Part shown: positions 41,614-49,879 of the stretch, piece by piece
How the letters are laid out: each line of letters opens with the position of its first letter
Position numbering within the stretch: position 1 is the stretch's first letter
Virus record (IMG/VR): IMGVR_UViG_3300033153_007262
Coordinates: 1-64,000 of that record
Length of the DNA: 64,000 nt
Source of the DNA: a virus
Direction: 5' to 3' (one strand)
Translations under genes and position numbers: made by a program
Notes under the pieces: generated by a model
What the model was told of the DNA's origin: nothing
The model's input: only the letters and a program-made list of their open reading frames with translations
Databases searched by the model: none

Positions 41614-44600
41614 GTTTAGAAACTTTATTGGCCGAGTTGTCGACGGTACAATTAGACTATCTGCAAGACGCCTCGATGGAGCAAGGCGTCGATATGCCTG
41701 TCGGTGAAAGCCCCACATATAATTGGGACGGCGCTTCTATGTCGGCGTCTGTCGGCATCCCAATCCCAATCGTTTACGGACGGCATTTAGTCCCGCCGAA
41801 TTTAGTAAATATTTATATCGAAGAGGGAGAACACGAAACGATTAATATGTTGCTCGGCGTGTGCGAGGGCGAAATTGAAGGTATCAGTAATATTAAACTT
41901 GACGATATTCCAATTGAGAATTTCTATGGCGAGACGGTCGGAGACCCGTATGGCGAGAACGCAGAGATAACAATTAAGCCCGGCACACTAACACAAGAGG
42001 CAGTCCAAAACTTCGATGATACTCATTTAATTACGCCGGTCGACCATACGTTGACAAAGGGCGTACCTTATGTTTTTACAATGACATCGAGCATCGCCGA
42101 GGCGTTTAGAATAGAGTTTAATATTCTGCGTTTATTCAGAAGAGACGACGGCGATAATCAATTGGCGTGGTATGTCGCCGTGCAAATTGAGTATAAACTT
42201 CATACAGATTCCGTTTGGCTTTCTGCCGGGATACATAATTTCAATAAAAACACGACGTCCTCTTTTAAGAGATATTTCAAATCCGAATATCTTGCCCCGG
42301 GGCAATACGATATCCGTGTCACACGGGTGTCCGATAATTCTGACGCAAACCACATCGGCGAAATTGTGTTTAACAGCGTCGCTGAAATCACAACGAATAA
42401 ATTAGCGTACCCCGGCACGGCGATGTTAGGGTTGCGGGTTGTCGCCACAGACGAAATAAGCGAAACGGTGCCGAACGTGACGTGCATAGTTACCGGCAAG
42501 AAAGTCCGCACGCCCGATGTCCGAAACTCTATAAACGAGCCGGTCGGTTACGAAGACTATTATTGGGATGAAGCAAATCAAACTTTTAGACTGCTCGCAA
42601 ATAACTCGGCGTGTACTTGGGATGGGACATATGTAACAGAGTGGAGCGCAAACCCGGTGTGGTGTTTGCGGGATTTATTAACGAATAATAGATATGGTCT
42701 CGGCGATTTTATTGTTGAGTCTCAAATTGACGAGGCGAGTTTTTTAGCGTCTGCGAAATATTGTGACGAGGGCATTGCGGATATGGACGGGAATATCGAG
42801 AAGCGGTTGCGCTTAGATATCGTTCTCGACATATCGTCCGGCGCCCTCGACGTGTTGTACCGCCTGTGTAATGTTTTTAGAGGGCTGATACATATTTCGT
42901 CTAGTACCGGCAAGGTCAGATTGGTAATCGAAAAGCCGGCTGACCCTGTTTATTTGTTTACGATGGGGAATATTATCCGCAATTCGTTAAGCATAATGTA
43001 TATGTCCGACCAGAGCATACCGAATATCGTTAAAATAACTTATACGAACAAAGATAAAAATTACAAAATGGACACGGTTGAGGACGGAAGCGAACAGGAT
43101 ATCGCCGACGGGAATGAAATATTACCGCAAAGCGTCCAATTAATCGGTTGCACGAGGACGTCACAGGCGTTAAGAGAGGGCCGGACACGGCTAAATAAGA
43201 GCCGGCTCAACCGCACAAAGATTTCTTTTGCGAGCAGTCGAGAGGCGAGATTGCTACAAGTCAATGATATTATTGAATTTCAACACGATTTGCCGGCGTG
43301 GGGAGAGGGCGGACGTGTGCAGTCCGGCTCTACAACGACGATTATTAAATTGAATAAGACGATTGATTTGGACGTCGGCGAGACATATGAAATCGGAATT
43401 AAGAATGGAATCAATGATGAGATAGAAGTCCGAACAGTTATTTCATCACCCGGGCAGACAGACGAGATAGAGGTCAGCGCCCCATTTACCTTTCAGCCGG
43501 CGGAGTTTGACATTTGGAATTGCGGGATTGAGGGGTACCGAAGCAAAAAATATCGAATCCTTTCCTTAGACAAGCAGAACGTCGTGTCGATACAGGCCGT
43601 TGAATATCACGAGGAGGCGTATGATTACACAGGAATTCAAACGCCGGAAGATAATTTTACTTACCTGACTTTAGAAATCCCAAGCGTTACGGATTTAACC
43701 GCCGAGGAAAGGGTTGTGAGGCTAGGCTCGGGAGAGATTAGCGTTAGCATAAATACATCATTTACGAAACCGCCCACCGGGGCGAGGTGGGTTAAGAAAG
43801 TCAATCGATTCCAAATCTATCTGTCGGACAATAACGGTGCGTCGTGGGATTATATCGGAGACACGGACAAGGAATCGTACGTCATCACCCGCCCCTTTAC
43901 CGTTGGCACGAGATATATTGTCGCCGTGGTTTCTGTAACGGACGTTGGGGAGGCAAAGGTTCCGGCAAACAGTCCGAAAATTGCTGTTGTAATTGAGGGG
44001 TGGAAATCGTCGCCGGTAAATATTTCTGGATTGACTTACACATTTGAGGACGAGATTAAATTGACTTGGGACATCGCCGTTGATACAGATTTGGCGGGTT
44101 ATGAAATCAGAACAGAAGATGATAATTGGGGATTGGACACGCCGAGTTTAGTTTGGAGTGGCAAAGCGGAAACGTATACAATCGTCCGACCGACGGCACG
44201 AAGCGGGATTATTTATTTTGTCCGGGCAAAGAATAGCAGTGGCGTATATTCCGACGTGTCCGCACAAGTCACGCCGGTCAACGCTCCACCTACGGCGCTT
44301 GCCCTGACATATTTGAACGTATTTCAAAAGGCATATTTGATGTGGCAAGACAGTACCGACGCCGACTTAGTTGAATATGAAGTTTGGATAAATAACACTT
44401 CGACTTTTGTCGGCATCGAAAGAGTAACAGAACGTATGGTCACGAAAGCGCAAGGAACGTCGGCGACGATTTTAGTTGAGTATGGCCCGTCGTTTTTTAG
44501 AATAAGAGGCGTGGATAAGTTTGGGCCGGGGGACTGGTCTAATGTTGTTGAGGTTGCAAAGGTACCAATCGTCACAGAAGATATCGGTGACGGGGCGGTA

Positions 44601-46223
44601 AACAGCCGGGCGCTTGGTGAAGACTCTGTCACGGCAAATAAGATTCAAGCCGGAAGCATTCAAGCCGGGCATATTTCTGCGCTGGCCGTCACAGCGGAGA
44701 AGATGAACGTGGCGTGCCTCTCGGCTATAACGGCCAACCTCGGAACGGTTACCGCCGGGACTATGATTGGTACGACAATAAAAACTTCTGATGAGTTGCA
44801 TAGACTTGAAATGACAAACGCCGGTCTCTTTGCTTATAACGAAGCCGGGGTTAACACCGTAAAATTAGAACAAGGGCAGATGTGTTTAATCAGCGCCGTG
44901 TGTAGCGACTTTTATTCTTACCTCGACCACGGCTCATTAAAATTTCGGCATCCATATGGGGAAGTGCCGTACCTCAAACGCCTGTGTTCCGGCGACGCCG
45001 TTACCGGCTCGACGGTAACTTTATGCCAATGGTATGAGCAACCGCAAGTCACGGTTAGCATAAAAAGATTAACGACATACGACGTAGCAAACTGCGTGGA
45101 TTCACAGGAGGTTTGCGTTTACGCCGACAACACAAGATTTTATGACAACGGCGCCGGGGACTTTGGGTGGAGATTTGATATCCACGCTGAGTTAAAGTTA
45201 TCCGGCGGTGTTCGGGACGAATGTTTTTATGATACGGCGTTTAATTTTGTCCAGACGACGCTAGGGGCGACGTGTTCGGTGCTTGTCAAAGAGCAGTTTC
45301 TCTTATTTCGGCACGGCGCCTCGCCGGAGAATTATTGTTATGGGCATTCCTGTTTTGAAGTAAGGTACCGGGTGCAAGGTTGTGCGGTGTGGTGTTCGTG
45401 TGAATACGAATATATTCAGCCGTTCACAACGCCGACAGAATTAGAAACGGTTGGCACGATATGTCAAACTGTCGGCTTTGGGTGTTCTGATACTTGGGAA
45501 ATCACAATGCACGAGAATAGTTTTACTTGGATTGACAGCGGGGTGGTCAGCGGAGAATATTGCTGTTGCCTCTGCCAGTGTTATTACCCGGTCGACTGTT
45601 CGTACGGGATGTCATTCTCGGACACCTACACAATCGGAATCGGCGACGGTGGTGGTGTCAGCACAAAGTACATAAATACTATTTGCCAATGTCTATTTGA
45701 TTACATTGTCGCATTAGGCTCTTGGAATGAAACTGAATATCCCGTTTATTGTTCGTGCGTAAATTATTCGTCAAATATGCATATAAGAGGAAACACCTGC
45801 TCGGGTTCGTTTTCTGTTTCAACAGTCGGACAGTATGGAGGAGCAAAGTCTATCTGCGCTCCGTGGGGAGGAGGCTATTGTTTTTACCAAATGACGCTAT
45901 ACGGAGGGAATTGGCAGAATTGTTTAATTCCTTCAGTGACGTTTTCTTCAAACAGTTGTTTGCACACCGGCCCCATCATCGGCATAAACGGAGACTCGGC
46001 GAGTGCGACTCATTGTTATGAAGGCACAACCGTCGACAGAACAATATGTTACAAACAATGTTGTGTTTGCTGTTGCCTCTGCGAGTTTTATTATTACACG
46101 TGGGTTGGGGCAAGTGCGTGCTGTAATTATAAAAAGTTTCATTCGATGCAAGAAATAAAAGGGACATCGTGTGTCGTCGACCCCAATGGGGTGCTGAATT
46201 ATTTGGCGATGGCATATTCGTAA
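41610..46223 (+). CDS. gpJ-like tail-tip/host-specificity protein with cysteine-rich C terminus
   Basis: The 1537-aa protein has the gpJ plan: an N-terminal hub domain with GIPIPIVYGRH, and the hallmark LLTNNRYGLGDFI followed by SAKYCDEGI. Fn3-type domains lie at about 700-970, and a helical segment carries NKIQAGSIQAGHISALAV. The last 450 residues are unusual: about 41 cysteines, with runs such as CCCLCQC and CCVCCCLC, against very few before. gpJ proteins contact the receptor and end the tail tube. The tail domain may be a variable receptor-binding or metal/disulfide-stabilised module. Confidence 0.85.
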   Translation: MSLETLLAELSTVQLDYLQDASMEQGVDMPVGESPTYNWDGASMSASVGIPIPIVYGRHLVPPNLVNIYIEEGEHETINMLLGVCEGEIEGISNIKLDDIPIENFYGETVGDPYGENAEITIKPGTLTQEAVQNFDDTHLITPVDHTLTKGVPYVFTMTSSIAEAFRIEFNILRLFRRDDGDNQLAWYVAVQIEYKLHTDSVWLSAGIHNFNKNTTSSFKRYFKSEYLAPGQYDIRVTRVSDNSDANHIGEIVFNSVAEITTNKLAYPGTAMLGLRVVATDEISETVPNVTCIVTGKKVRTPDVRNSINEPVGYEDYYWDEANQTFRLLANNSACTWDGTYVTEWSANPVWCLRDLLTNNRYGLGDFIVESQIDEASFLASAKYCDEGIADMDGNIEKRLRLDIVLDISSGALDVLYRLCNVFRGLIHISSSTGKVRLVIEKPADPVYLFTMGNIIRNSLSIMYMSDQSIPNIVKITYTNKDKNYKMDTVEDGSEQDIADGNEILPQSVQLIGCTRTSQALREGRTRLNKSRLNRTKISFASSREARLLQVNDIIEFQHDLPAWGEGGRVQSGSTTTIIKLNKTIDLDVGETYEIGIKNGINDEIEVRTVISSPGQTDEIEVSAPFTFQPAEFDIWNCGIEGYRSKKYRILSLDKQNVVSIQAVEYHEEAYDYTGIQTPEDNFTYLTLEIPSVTDLTAEERVVRLGSGEISVSINTSFTKPPTGARWVKKVNRFQIYLSDNNGASWDYIGDTDKESYVITRPFTVGTRYIVAVVSVTDVGEAKVPANSPKIAVVIEGWKSSPVNISGLTYTFEDEIKLTWDIAVDTDLAGYEIRTEDDNWGLDTPSLVWSGKAETYTIVRPTARSGIIYFVRAKNSSGVYSDVSAQVTPVNAPPTALALTYLNVFQKAYLMWQDSTDADLVEYEVWINNTSTFVGIERVTERMVTKAQGTSATILVEYGPSFFRIRGVDKFGPGDWSNVVEVAKVPIVTEDIGDGAVNSRALGEDSVTANKIQAGSIQAGHISALAVTAEKMNVACLSAITANLGTVTAGTMIGTTIKTSDELHRLEMTNAGLFAYNEAGVNTVKLEQGQMCLISAVCSDFYSYLDHGSLKFRHPYGEVPYLKRLCSGDAVTGSTVTLCQWYEQPQVTVSIKRLTTYDVANCVDSQEVCVYADNTRFYDNGAGDFGWRFDIHAELKLSGGVRDECFYDTAFNFVQTTLGATCSVLVKEQFLLFRHGASPENYCYGHSCFEVRYRVQGCAVWCSCEYEYIQPFTTPTELETVGTICQTVGFGCSDTWEITMHENSFTWIDSGVVSGEYCCCLCQCYYPVDCSYGMSFSDTYTIGIGDGGGVSTKYINTICQCLFDYIVALGSWNETEYPVYCSCVNYSSNMHIRGNTCSGSFSVSTVGQYGGAKSICAPWGGGYCFYQMTLYGGNWQNCLIPSVTFSSNSCLHTGPIIGINGDSASATHCYEGTTVDRTICYKQCCVCCCLCEFYYYTWVGASACCNYKKFHSMQEIKGTSCVVDPNGVLNYLAMAYS

Positions 46224-46226
46224 AAC

Positions 46227-46240
46227 AAAAGGGGGACTCA
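46227..46240 (+). promoter_or_regulatory. shared translation leader, copy 3
   Basis: AAAAGGGGGACTCA precedes the GT9-like gene, identical to the copies at 15181 and 18668, more than 27 kb away. It directly follows the stop of the gpJ-like gene. Confidence 0.7.
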
Positions 46241-46241
46241 A

Positions 46242-47309
46242 ATGGAGAAGAAAATGTATCAGGAGGCGGACAATTTAGTATTGATTGTATCGGGAGGGAT
46301 TGGCCGTAACATAATGGCGACGGCTGTCGTTCGGAATCTAAAGACGGCGTACCCGGACAAGGATATCATTGTTGTTGCCGGTTGCCCGGATGTGTTTTTG
46401 AAAAACCCAAACGTCAAAAGGGTAATCGACATAGGCCGGGCGATGTATTTTTACGAGGATTATGTCGTCGATAAAAAGACCGCCGTACTTAATTTTGAGC
46501 CGTACCAACACTTCGAGTATTTGCAGAGGACGAAACATTTTGTCGAATGTTGGTGTAATCAAATCGGGATTCCGTGCGACAACGTGTACCCGGAGATGTA
46601 TTTTAGCGACGCCGAAAGCCGAATGGCGAAAATATATGTCGAGGGATTTAATAGGAAGATGATTTTGATACAGCATTCCGGCGGTAAAATCCCGGAGAAT
46701 AAAAGTGAAAAGGCGTTGATACAATCCCGTGCCGGGATGTATAAACGGGATATCCCCGAGGCGGTCACGCAGAAAATTGTCGATGAATTAGTCAAGCGTG
46801 GATATATGGTCGGGGCAGTACAACACGAAAATCAATTTTTACCGAGGGGCGCCGAGAGGATATCATTTCCAATCCGGGCGATTGTAGCCCTCGTCCCTCA
46901 CGTTGAAGGTATCATTGGCATTGATAGTTTTCTTATGCACGCCTCTGCGGTGTTTAAGAAAAAGATTATCGGTGTGTGGGGCGGGACAAATCCGAAGGTT
47001 CTTGGGTACCCGGATAATATAAATTTAACCCGGGAGGTATGTCCGAACCCGATGTGCCACCGCCCAAATAGTTATTTATTCGATATCGAGCCGACCGGGT
47101 ACCTTTGGGATTGCCCGCACAACGATAAGTGTATGGCGTATGCGCCGGAGGACATATTAAAACCGTTGACGAAAATGATTGGAGGAGAGAATGGAAAAGT
47201 CAGAGGGACAGGAAAGCAAGACGAGGAATGCGGAGGAGATTGCGAACGTAAGCCCGGAAAAGTTGATGGCGATGCGAAGAGAGAAACAAGAGTTGGCAAC
47301 ATTACTTGA
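46242..47309 (+). CDS. GT9-type glycosyltransferase
   Basis: The 355-aa protein resembles heptosyltransferase-like GT-B enzymes: IVSGGIGRNIMATAVVRNLK at the start, MILIQHSGGKIPENK at the inter-domain region, and HVEGIIGIDSFLMHASAVFK as the donor-site motif. A cysteine cluster follows (CPNPMCHR, DCPHNDKC), as in the fusion protein at 15196. It probably adds a sugar to virion or surface glycans. The last 40 residues overlap the next gene in another frame and are low complexity, so the natural stop may once have been earlier. Confidence 0.8.
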   Translation: MEKKMYQEADNLVLIVSGGIGRNIMATAVVRNLKTAYPDKDIIVVAGCPDVFLKNPNVKRVIDIGRAMYFYEDYVVDKKTAVLNFEPYQHFEYLQRTKHFVECWCNQIGIPCDNVYPEMYFSDAESRMAKIYVEGFNRKMILIQHSGGKIPENKSEKALIQSRAGMYKRDIPEAVTQKIVDELVKRGYMVGAVQHENQFLPRGAERISFPIRAIVALVPHVEGIIGIDSFLMHASAVFKKKIIGVWGGTNPKVLGYPDNINLTREVCPNPMCHRPNSYLFDIEPTGYLWDCPHNDKCMAYAPEDILKPLTKMIGGENGKVRGTGKQDEECGGDCERKPGKVDGDAKRETRVGNIT

Positions 47310-47388
47310 AAAACAATATCAACAGGTTCTCGGTCAACTTGTCCTGATTGATGAATTGCTGAAACCCCACATAGGGGCCGGCAAGTAA
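47191..47388 (+). CDS. small coiled-coil protein (65 aa)
   Basis: The ATG at 47191 follows a perfect GGAGGAGAG site, so this frame is preferred although it overlaps the glycosyltransferase gene by 119 nt. The peptide is a charged helix with a heptad pattern (MRREKQELATLLEKQYQQVLGQL) described over residues 29-51. It may assemble with the next membrane protein in the lysis cluster. No family is assigned. Confidence 0.55.
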   Translation: MEKSEGQESKTRNAEEIANVSPEKLMAMRREKQELATLLEKQYQQVLGQLVLIDELLKPHIGAGK

Positions 47389-47398
47389 GGAGGGCGTG

Positions 47399-47800
47399 AT
47401 GCCCATAAAGAAAGGCGAATCAGAAATGAATGGAGACCTCGGAAAAATATACAAGGCGGTAAATGAAGTCAAAACCGATGTCGAGGTCTTGGCAAAACAG
47501 CAGACGTTAAATCACACAGAAAATAAGGGTGATATCGAAGTTTTATTTGATAAGATTGGCAAGGTCGACCTCTTGCCTTGCGCCGTTCACGTTGAGAAAT
47601 TTAGGACGTATGACAAGAGTTTGGCGATTGGGAGTACGTGGAAAGTTGCCCTTGTGATTGTGTTCCTCGGTTTGATTATCGAGGCGGTGGCATTTGCGGT
47701 ATCTTGGGGGCGTATAGTCGAATCCAACGAAGGGATACACCGGCAGATAAAATTATTACACCCGGCCCCGGCTTTGGAGTTCTCAAATGGCAATAATTGA
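47399..47800 (+). CDS. membrane protein with coiled coil, XhlA-like layout
   Basis: Starting at the ATG at 47399 behind AAGGAGGG, the 133-aa protein has an N-terminal helical part (LGKIYKAVNEVKTDVEVLAK) and one transmembrane helix at about residues 83-104 (VALVIVFLGLIIEAVAFAV), then a short C-terminal tail. This coil-plus-helix order recalls haemolysin XhlA-type lysis proteins, which work with a holin. The holin-like gene at 48188 is two genes downstream. The assignment is by shape only. Confidence 0.55.
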   Translation: MPIKKGESEMNGDLGKIYKAVNEVKTDVEVLAKQQTLNHTENKGDIEVLFDKIGKVDLLPCAVHVEKFRTYDKSLAIGSTWKVALVIVFLGLIIEAVAFAVSWGRIVESNEGIHRQIKLLHPAPALEFSNGNN

Positions 47801-48170
47801 AATTGACCGCCATATTTTGGCGCAAATTATTATGATACAGGAGAAGGTCAAACTGCTCCAAGTGGAACATAAAAAACAATGGGCGGTTATTCAGCAAGTC
47901 AAAGAGCGCACATACACCTTGTTGTTTGTTAGCCCGGATGGATGCAATGTAAAAACACCCGAATGCCAAAAGCGTATGGAGTGCCTGTTAAAGGAAGGCC
48001 GGCGAATCTTAAAGGCAACGTTAAAAGCCGAAAGCGTATGCAATGAAATTATAAGAATGGAGGCAAAGCAAGAAGCCCTGATGACGCATCTGGTTTCTAC
48101 AATCCGGGAAGCAGATACCAAGAAGGGCCTTGAGGCAACGGAGAATGGAAGCAGTAAAATTAACCCGTAA
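47787..48170 (+). CDS. helical hypothetical protein, possible lysis accessory
   Basis: The 127-aa protein overlaps the upstream gene by 14 nt. It is predominantly helical, with heptad-like stretches (IIMIQEKVKLLQVEHKKQ and ILKATLKAESVCNEIIRMEAK) and three cysteines. It has no signal peptide or membrane helix, which argues against a classical spanin. It lies between an XhlA-like and a holin-like gene, and a lysis-module role is inferred from position alone. Confidence 0.5.
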   Translation: MAIIEIDRHILAQIIMIQEKVKLLQVEHKKQWAVIQQVKERTYTLLFVSPDGCNVKTPECQKRMECLLKEGRRILKATLKAESVCNEIIRMEAKQEALMTHLVSTIREADTKKGLEATENGSSKINP

Positions 48171-48187
48171 AAACAAGGAGGTGCTGT

Positions 48188-48469
48188 ATGGAAGGATTAT
48201 CATTGGGAGGACTGGACGTTTATAGTGCGGGCGGAATATTAGCCGTAGCGATACCGTTCATTGTTCAGCAAATAAAGAAATTGAAATTCATTGGAAATAA
48301 GAATGCGCCAATCCTCGCATTTATTCTCGGTCTTGCCGGAGGCCTTGCCGGGTACTTTACCGGCTTTGCGCCGGAGGGGATGTCGCTAATCCAATCCATC
48401 GTGTCGGGCATTGCGGTCGGGGGAACGTCCTCCGGGTTGTATGACGTAGCCAAAAAAGTCGGCACATAA
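48188..48469 (+). CDS. putative holin
   Basis: The 93-aa protein has hydrophobic helices at about residues 14-28, 40-58 and 68-84, a short basic loop (KKLKFIGNKN) and a positively charged end (DVAKKVGT). The glycine-rich ILAFILGLAGGLAGY and the closing GGTSSGLYDVAKK are typical of small phage holins that open the membrane for the endolysin. No endolysin gene was recognised in the window. A strong terminator follows, closing the late region. Confidence 0.65.
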   Translation: MEGLSLGGLDVYSAGGILAVAIPFIVQQIKKLKFIGNKNAPILAFILGLAGGLAGYFTGFAPEGMSLIQSIVSGIAVGGTSSGLYDVAKKVGT

Positions 48470-48485
48470 AATCAGGGAATCGACC

Positions 48486-48516
48486 GAGCCGGGGCATCAA
48501 ACCCCGGCTCTTTTTT
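48486..48516 (+). terminator. strong intrinsic terminator ending the late operon
   Basis: GAGCCGGGG (48486-48494) pairs perfectly with CCCCGGCTC (48502-48510), followed by six T residues. It separates the structural/lysis genes from the ribozyme-containing operon. Confidence 0.92.
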
Positions 48517-48778
48517 ATGCCAAAATCCTCGTCGACAAACCCCCTCCCCCGACGACGACGCCCACACCGACGAGGAATTGAAAACCGCACAATTCGTCGA
48601 CGAGGAATCGATATTTCCGACCCACCACACACCCCGGGATTCCCGCCCAAAATGTCACATTTGGAGATTAAATACCTCAATCCTCGTAGAAATAGATTCG
48701 GGCCTTTCTGAGATGTTGTAACCCTTTGAAACTAGGCGACTTACGTCATTCCCCGTACCCCGCCCGGCCCGGTTTACC
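48517..48778. other. non-coding spacer with inverted repeat and CGACGAGGA motifs
   Basis: No credible gene is seen; the frame starting in the terminator T-tract has no ribosome binding site. The region holds an 11-bp inverted repeat, TCCTCGTCGAC (48526-48536) and GTCGACGAGGA (48596-48606), plus another CGACGAGGAAT at 48568-48578. It lies between a late terminator and an early-type promoter, a natural place for operators. Confidence 0.55.
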
Positions 48779-48807
48779 TTGCTTGTTATGATATATTATA
48801 TTATATT
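48779..48807 (+). promoter_or_regulatory. sigma-70-type promoter of the ribozyme operon
   Basis: TTGCTT (48779-48784) and TATATT (48802-48807) are 17 bp apart within a strikingly AT-rich island (GATATATTATATTATATTAT). It is the only clear promoter found upstream of the long operon that follows. Confidence 0.55.
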
Positions 48808-48811
48808 ATAA

Positions 48812-49361
48812 GTGGGACGGGGAGGGACGCCGAACCACCGGGACGGTCGAGGGCGAGACGCCGGGGAAAGAGAAGGCCGACAGGGATTGACAAAAAGGGA
48901 AGCGGAAACAGGGACGACCAGCCGGGGGAACAGGACGAGGCGGGCCGGACGCAAACCCTCAAGGACACGGCGGAATAAGACCCGGGAGCATAAAGGCGCA
49001 AGCCAGAAACCCGCCCGGAGGACGCCGGCTACCAAAACCGAGAGAAGCCAATAAAGTTTACGGGGCTTGAAAAAACTCAAACCGAAATCGGCGGAAGGTA
49101 GATTGACCGAATCCCGAAAGGCCCGGTCAAGTGAAAGAGGCAGAGGATTGGAAAAGAAGCAATTTTCAAAAAAAGGTATTTTGCCATATGCCTTAAATAA
49201 CAATAATGGGAATGGCGGGGAACGGCGGTTGCCCCAAATTTTCAAACGCCCTTTTGTCCGTTAAGCCAAACGGAGTTATCAGGCGAAAGTCTACGGCCCT
49301 TACCCGGGCCGGTAGGCTCCGCAAGGCGGTCGTTCCCCTTGCGCTGATGAGCCAAACGCAA
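48812..49361 (+). other. long leader region, purine-rich, probably untranslated
   Basis: The sense strand is rich in G and A. It contains two open frames (48812-49054 and 49067-49264) that encode only Arg/Gly/Lys/Thr-rich peptides with GTG or TTG starts and no ribosome binding sites; I treat them as non-coding with some doubt. A 7-bp hairpin CGCAAGG/CCTTGCG lies at about 49320-49342, just ahead of the first ribozyme. The segment probably forms the 5' untranslated leader of the operon. Confidence 0.45.
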
Positions 49362-49416
49362 ACCCGCTGATGAGACCGGGAGGCACGGTCGAAACGGTAT
49401 AAAAAACCGTCCGGGT
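49362..49416 (+). ncRNA. type I hammerhead ribozyme 1
   Basis: Stem I is ACCCG/CGGGT. The core is CTGATGA, then stem II GACCG/CGGTC with a 7-nt loop, GAAA, and stem III CGGT/ACCG with an A-rich loop. Predicted cleavage follows C49411 in GTC. Unlike the others it has no gene directly before it and ends the leader. Downstream, GGGTAATAATGCCC can form a 5' hairpin before the AACGGAGGTG site of the gene at 49447. Confidence 0.9.
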
Positions 49417-49446
49417 AATAATGCCCAATAAAAACGGAGGTGCATT

Positions 49447-49785
49447 ATGAGAGTACAAATCGATGCAACAATTGAGAAAGCCGACCAGAAATTGGCGGTG
49501 GGAACGGGCCTGCAAGGATATTTCAGCCGAGGCACAACCTACAAAGCGCTAGTTGAAAAGTTAGGAAAGCCAAACGCCGGAGAATCAGGCGACGGCAAGG
49601 TCAAGGCGGAATGGATTGTCAAACTGAAGTTTCATAGGAAAGACCCCGGCATAATATTTACAATCTACGATTATAAATCGTCGGTTGCGCCGGAGGAGAA
49701 TACCGATTGGCACATAGGAGGCAAAGGTCAGGCAATGCTCGAAATCTTTTCCCAAGTAATGGGGATTGGGATTGAGAACGATTAA
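49447..49785 (+). CDS. hypothetical early protein (112 aa)
   Basis: The ATG follows CGGAGGTGCATT, the leader shape used by several genes here. The protein is mixed alpha/beta, with AEWIVKLKFHRKDPGIIFTIYD in the middle and a glycine-rich end. I recognise no family. It is the first gene delimited by hammerhead ribozymes on both sides, and its last base is also the first base of stem I of ribozyme 2. Confidence 0.65.
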   Translation: MRVQIDATIEKADQKLAVGTGLQGYFSRGTTYKALVEKLGKPNAGESGDGKVKAEWIVKLKFHRKDPGIIFTIYDYKSSVAPEENTDWHIGGKGQAMLEIFSQVMGIGIEND

Positions 49786-49850
49786 CCCGCTGATGAGCCG
49801 TTGAGATTACGGCGAAACGCCCCGGGGCGCAAGCCCCCGGGCGTCCGGGT
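49785..49850 (+). ncRNA. type I hammerhead ribozyme 2
   Basis: Stem I ACCCG/CGGGT starts on the last A of the preceding TAA. The core is CTGATGA, with stem II GCCGT/ACGGC (loop TGAGATT) and GAAA. Stem III is long (5 bp, a C-C mismatch, then 5 bp) and is capped by a GCAA tetraloop. Predicted cleavage follows C49845. The 3' product starts with CGGGTAATAATGCCC, able to refold as a hairpin. Confidence 0.95.
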
Positions 49851-49879
49851 AATAATGCCCAAGAAAATGGAGGTGGGAA

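Noticed and set aside
44860-46223. Diversity-generating retroelement target at the gpJ C terminus
   Set aside because: No reverse transcriptase or template repeat is visible in the window, and enrichment of Cys codons is not the adenine-directed pattern expected.
48517-48711. Arg/Pro-rich frame starting in the terminator T-run
   Set aside because: The start codon abuts the terminator, there is no ribosome binding site, and the region carries inverted repeats typical of control DNA.
49349-49366. An extra CTGATGAG just upstream of ribozyme 1
   Set aside because: It is followed by CCAAACGCAAAC, without a stem II helix and without GAAA, so it lacks the hammerhead core; at most it is a decayed copy.
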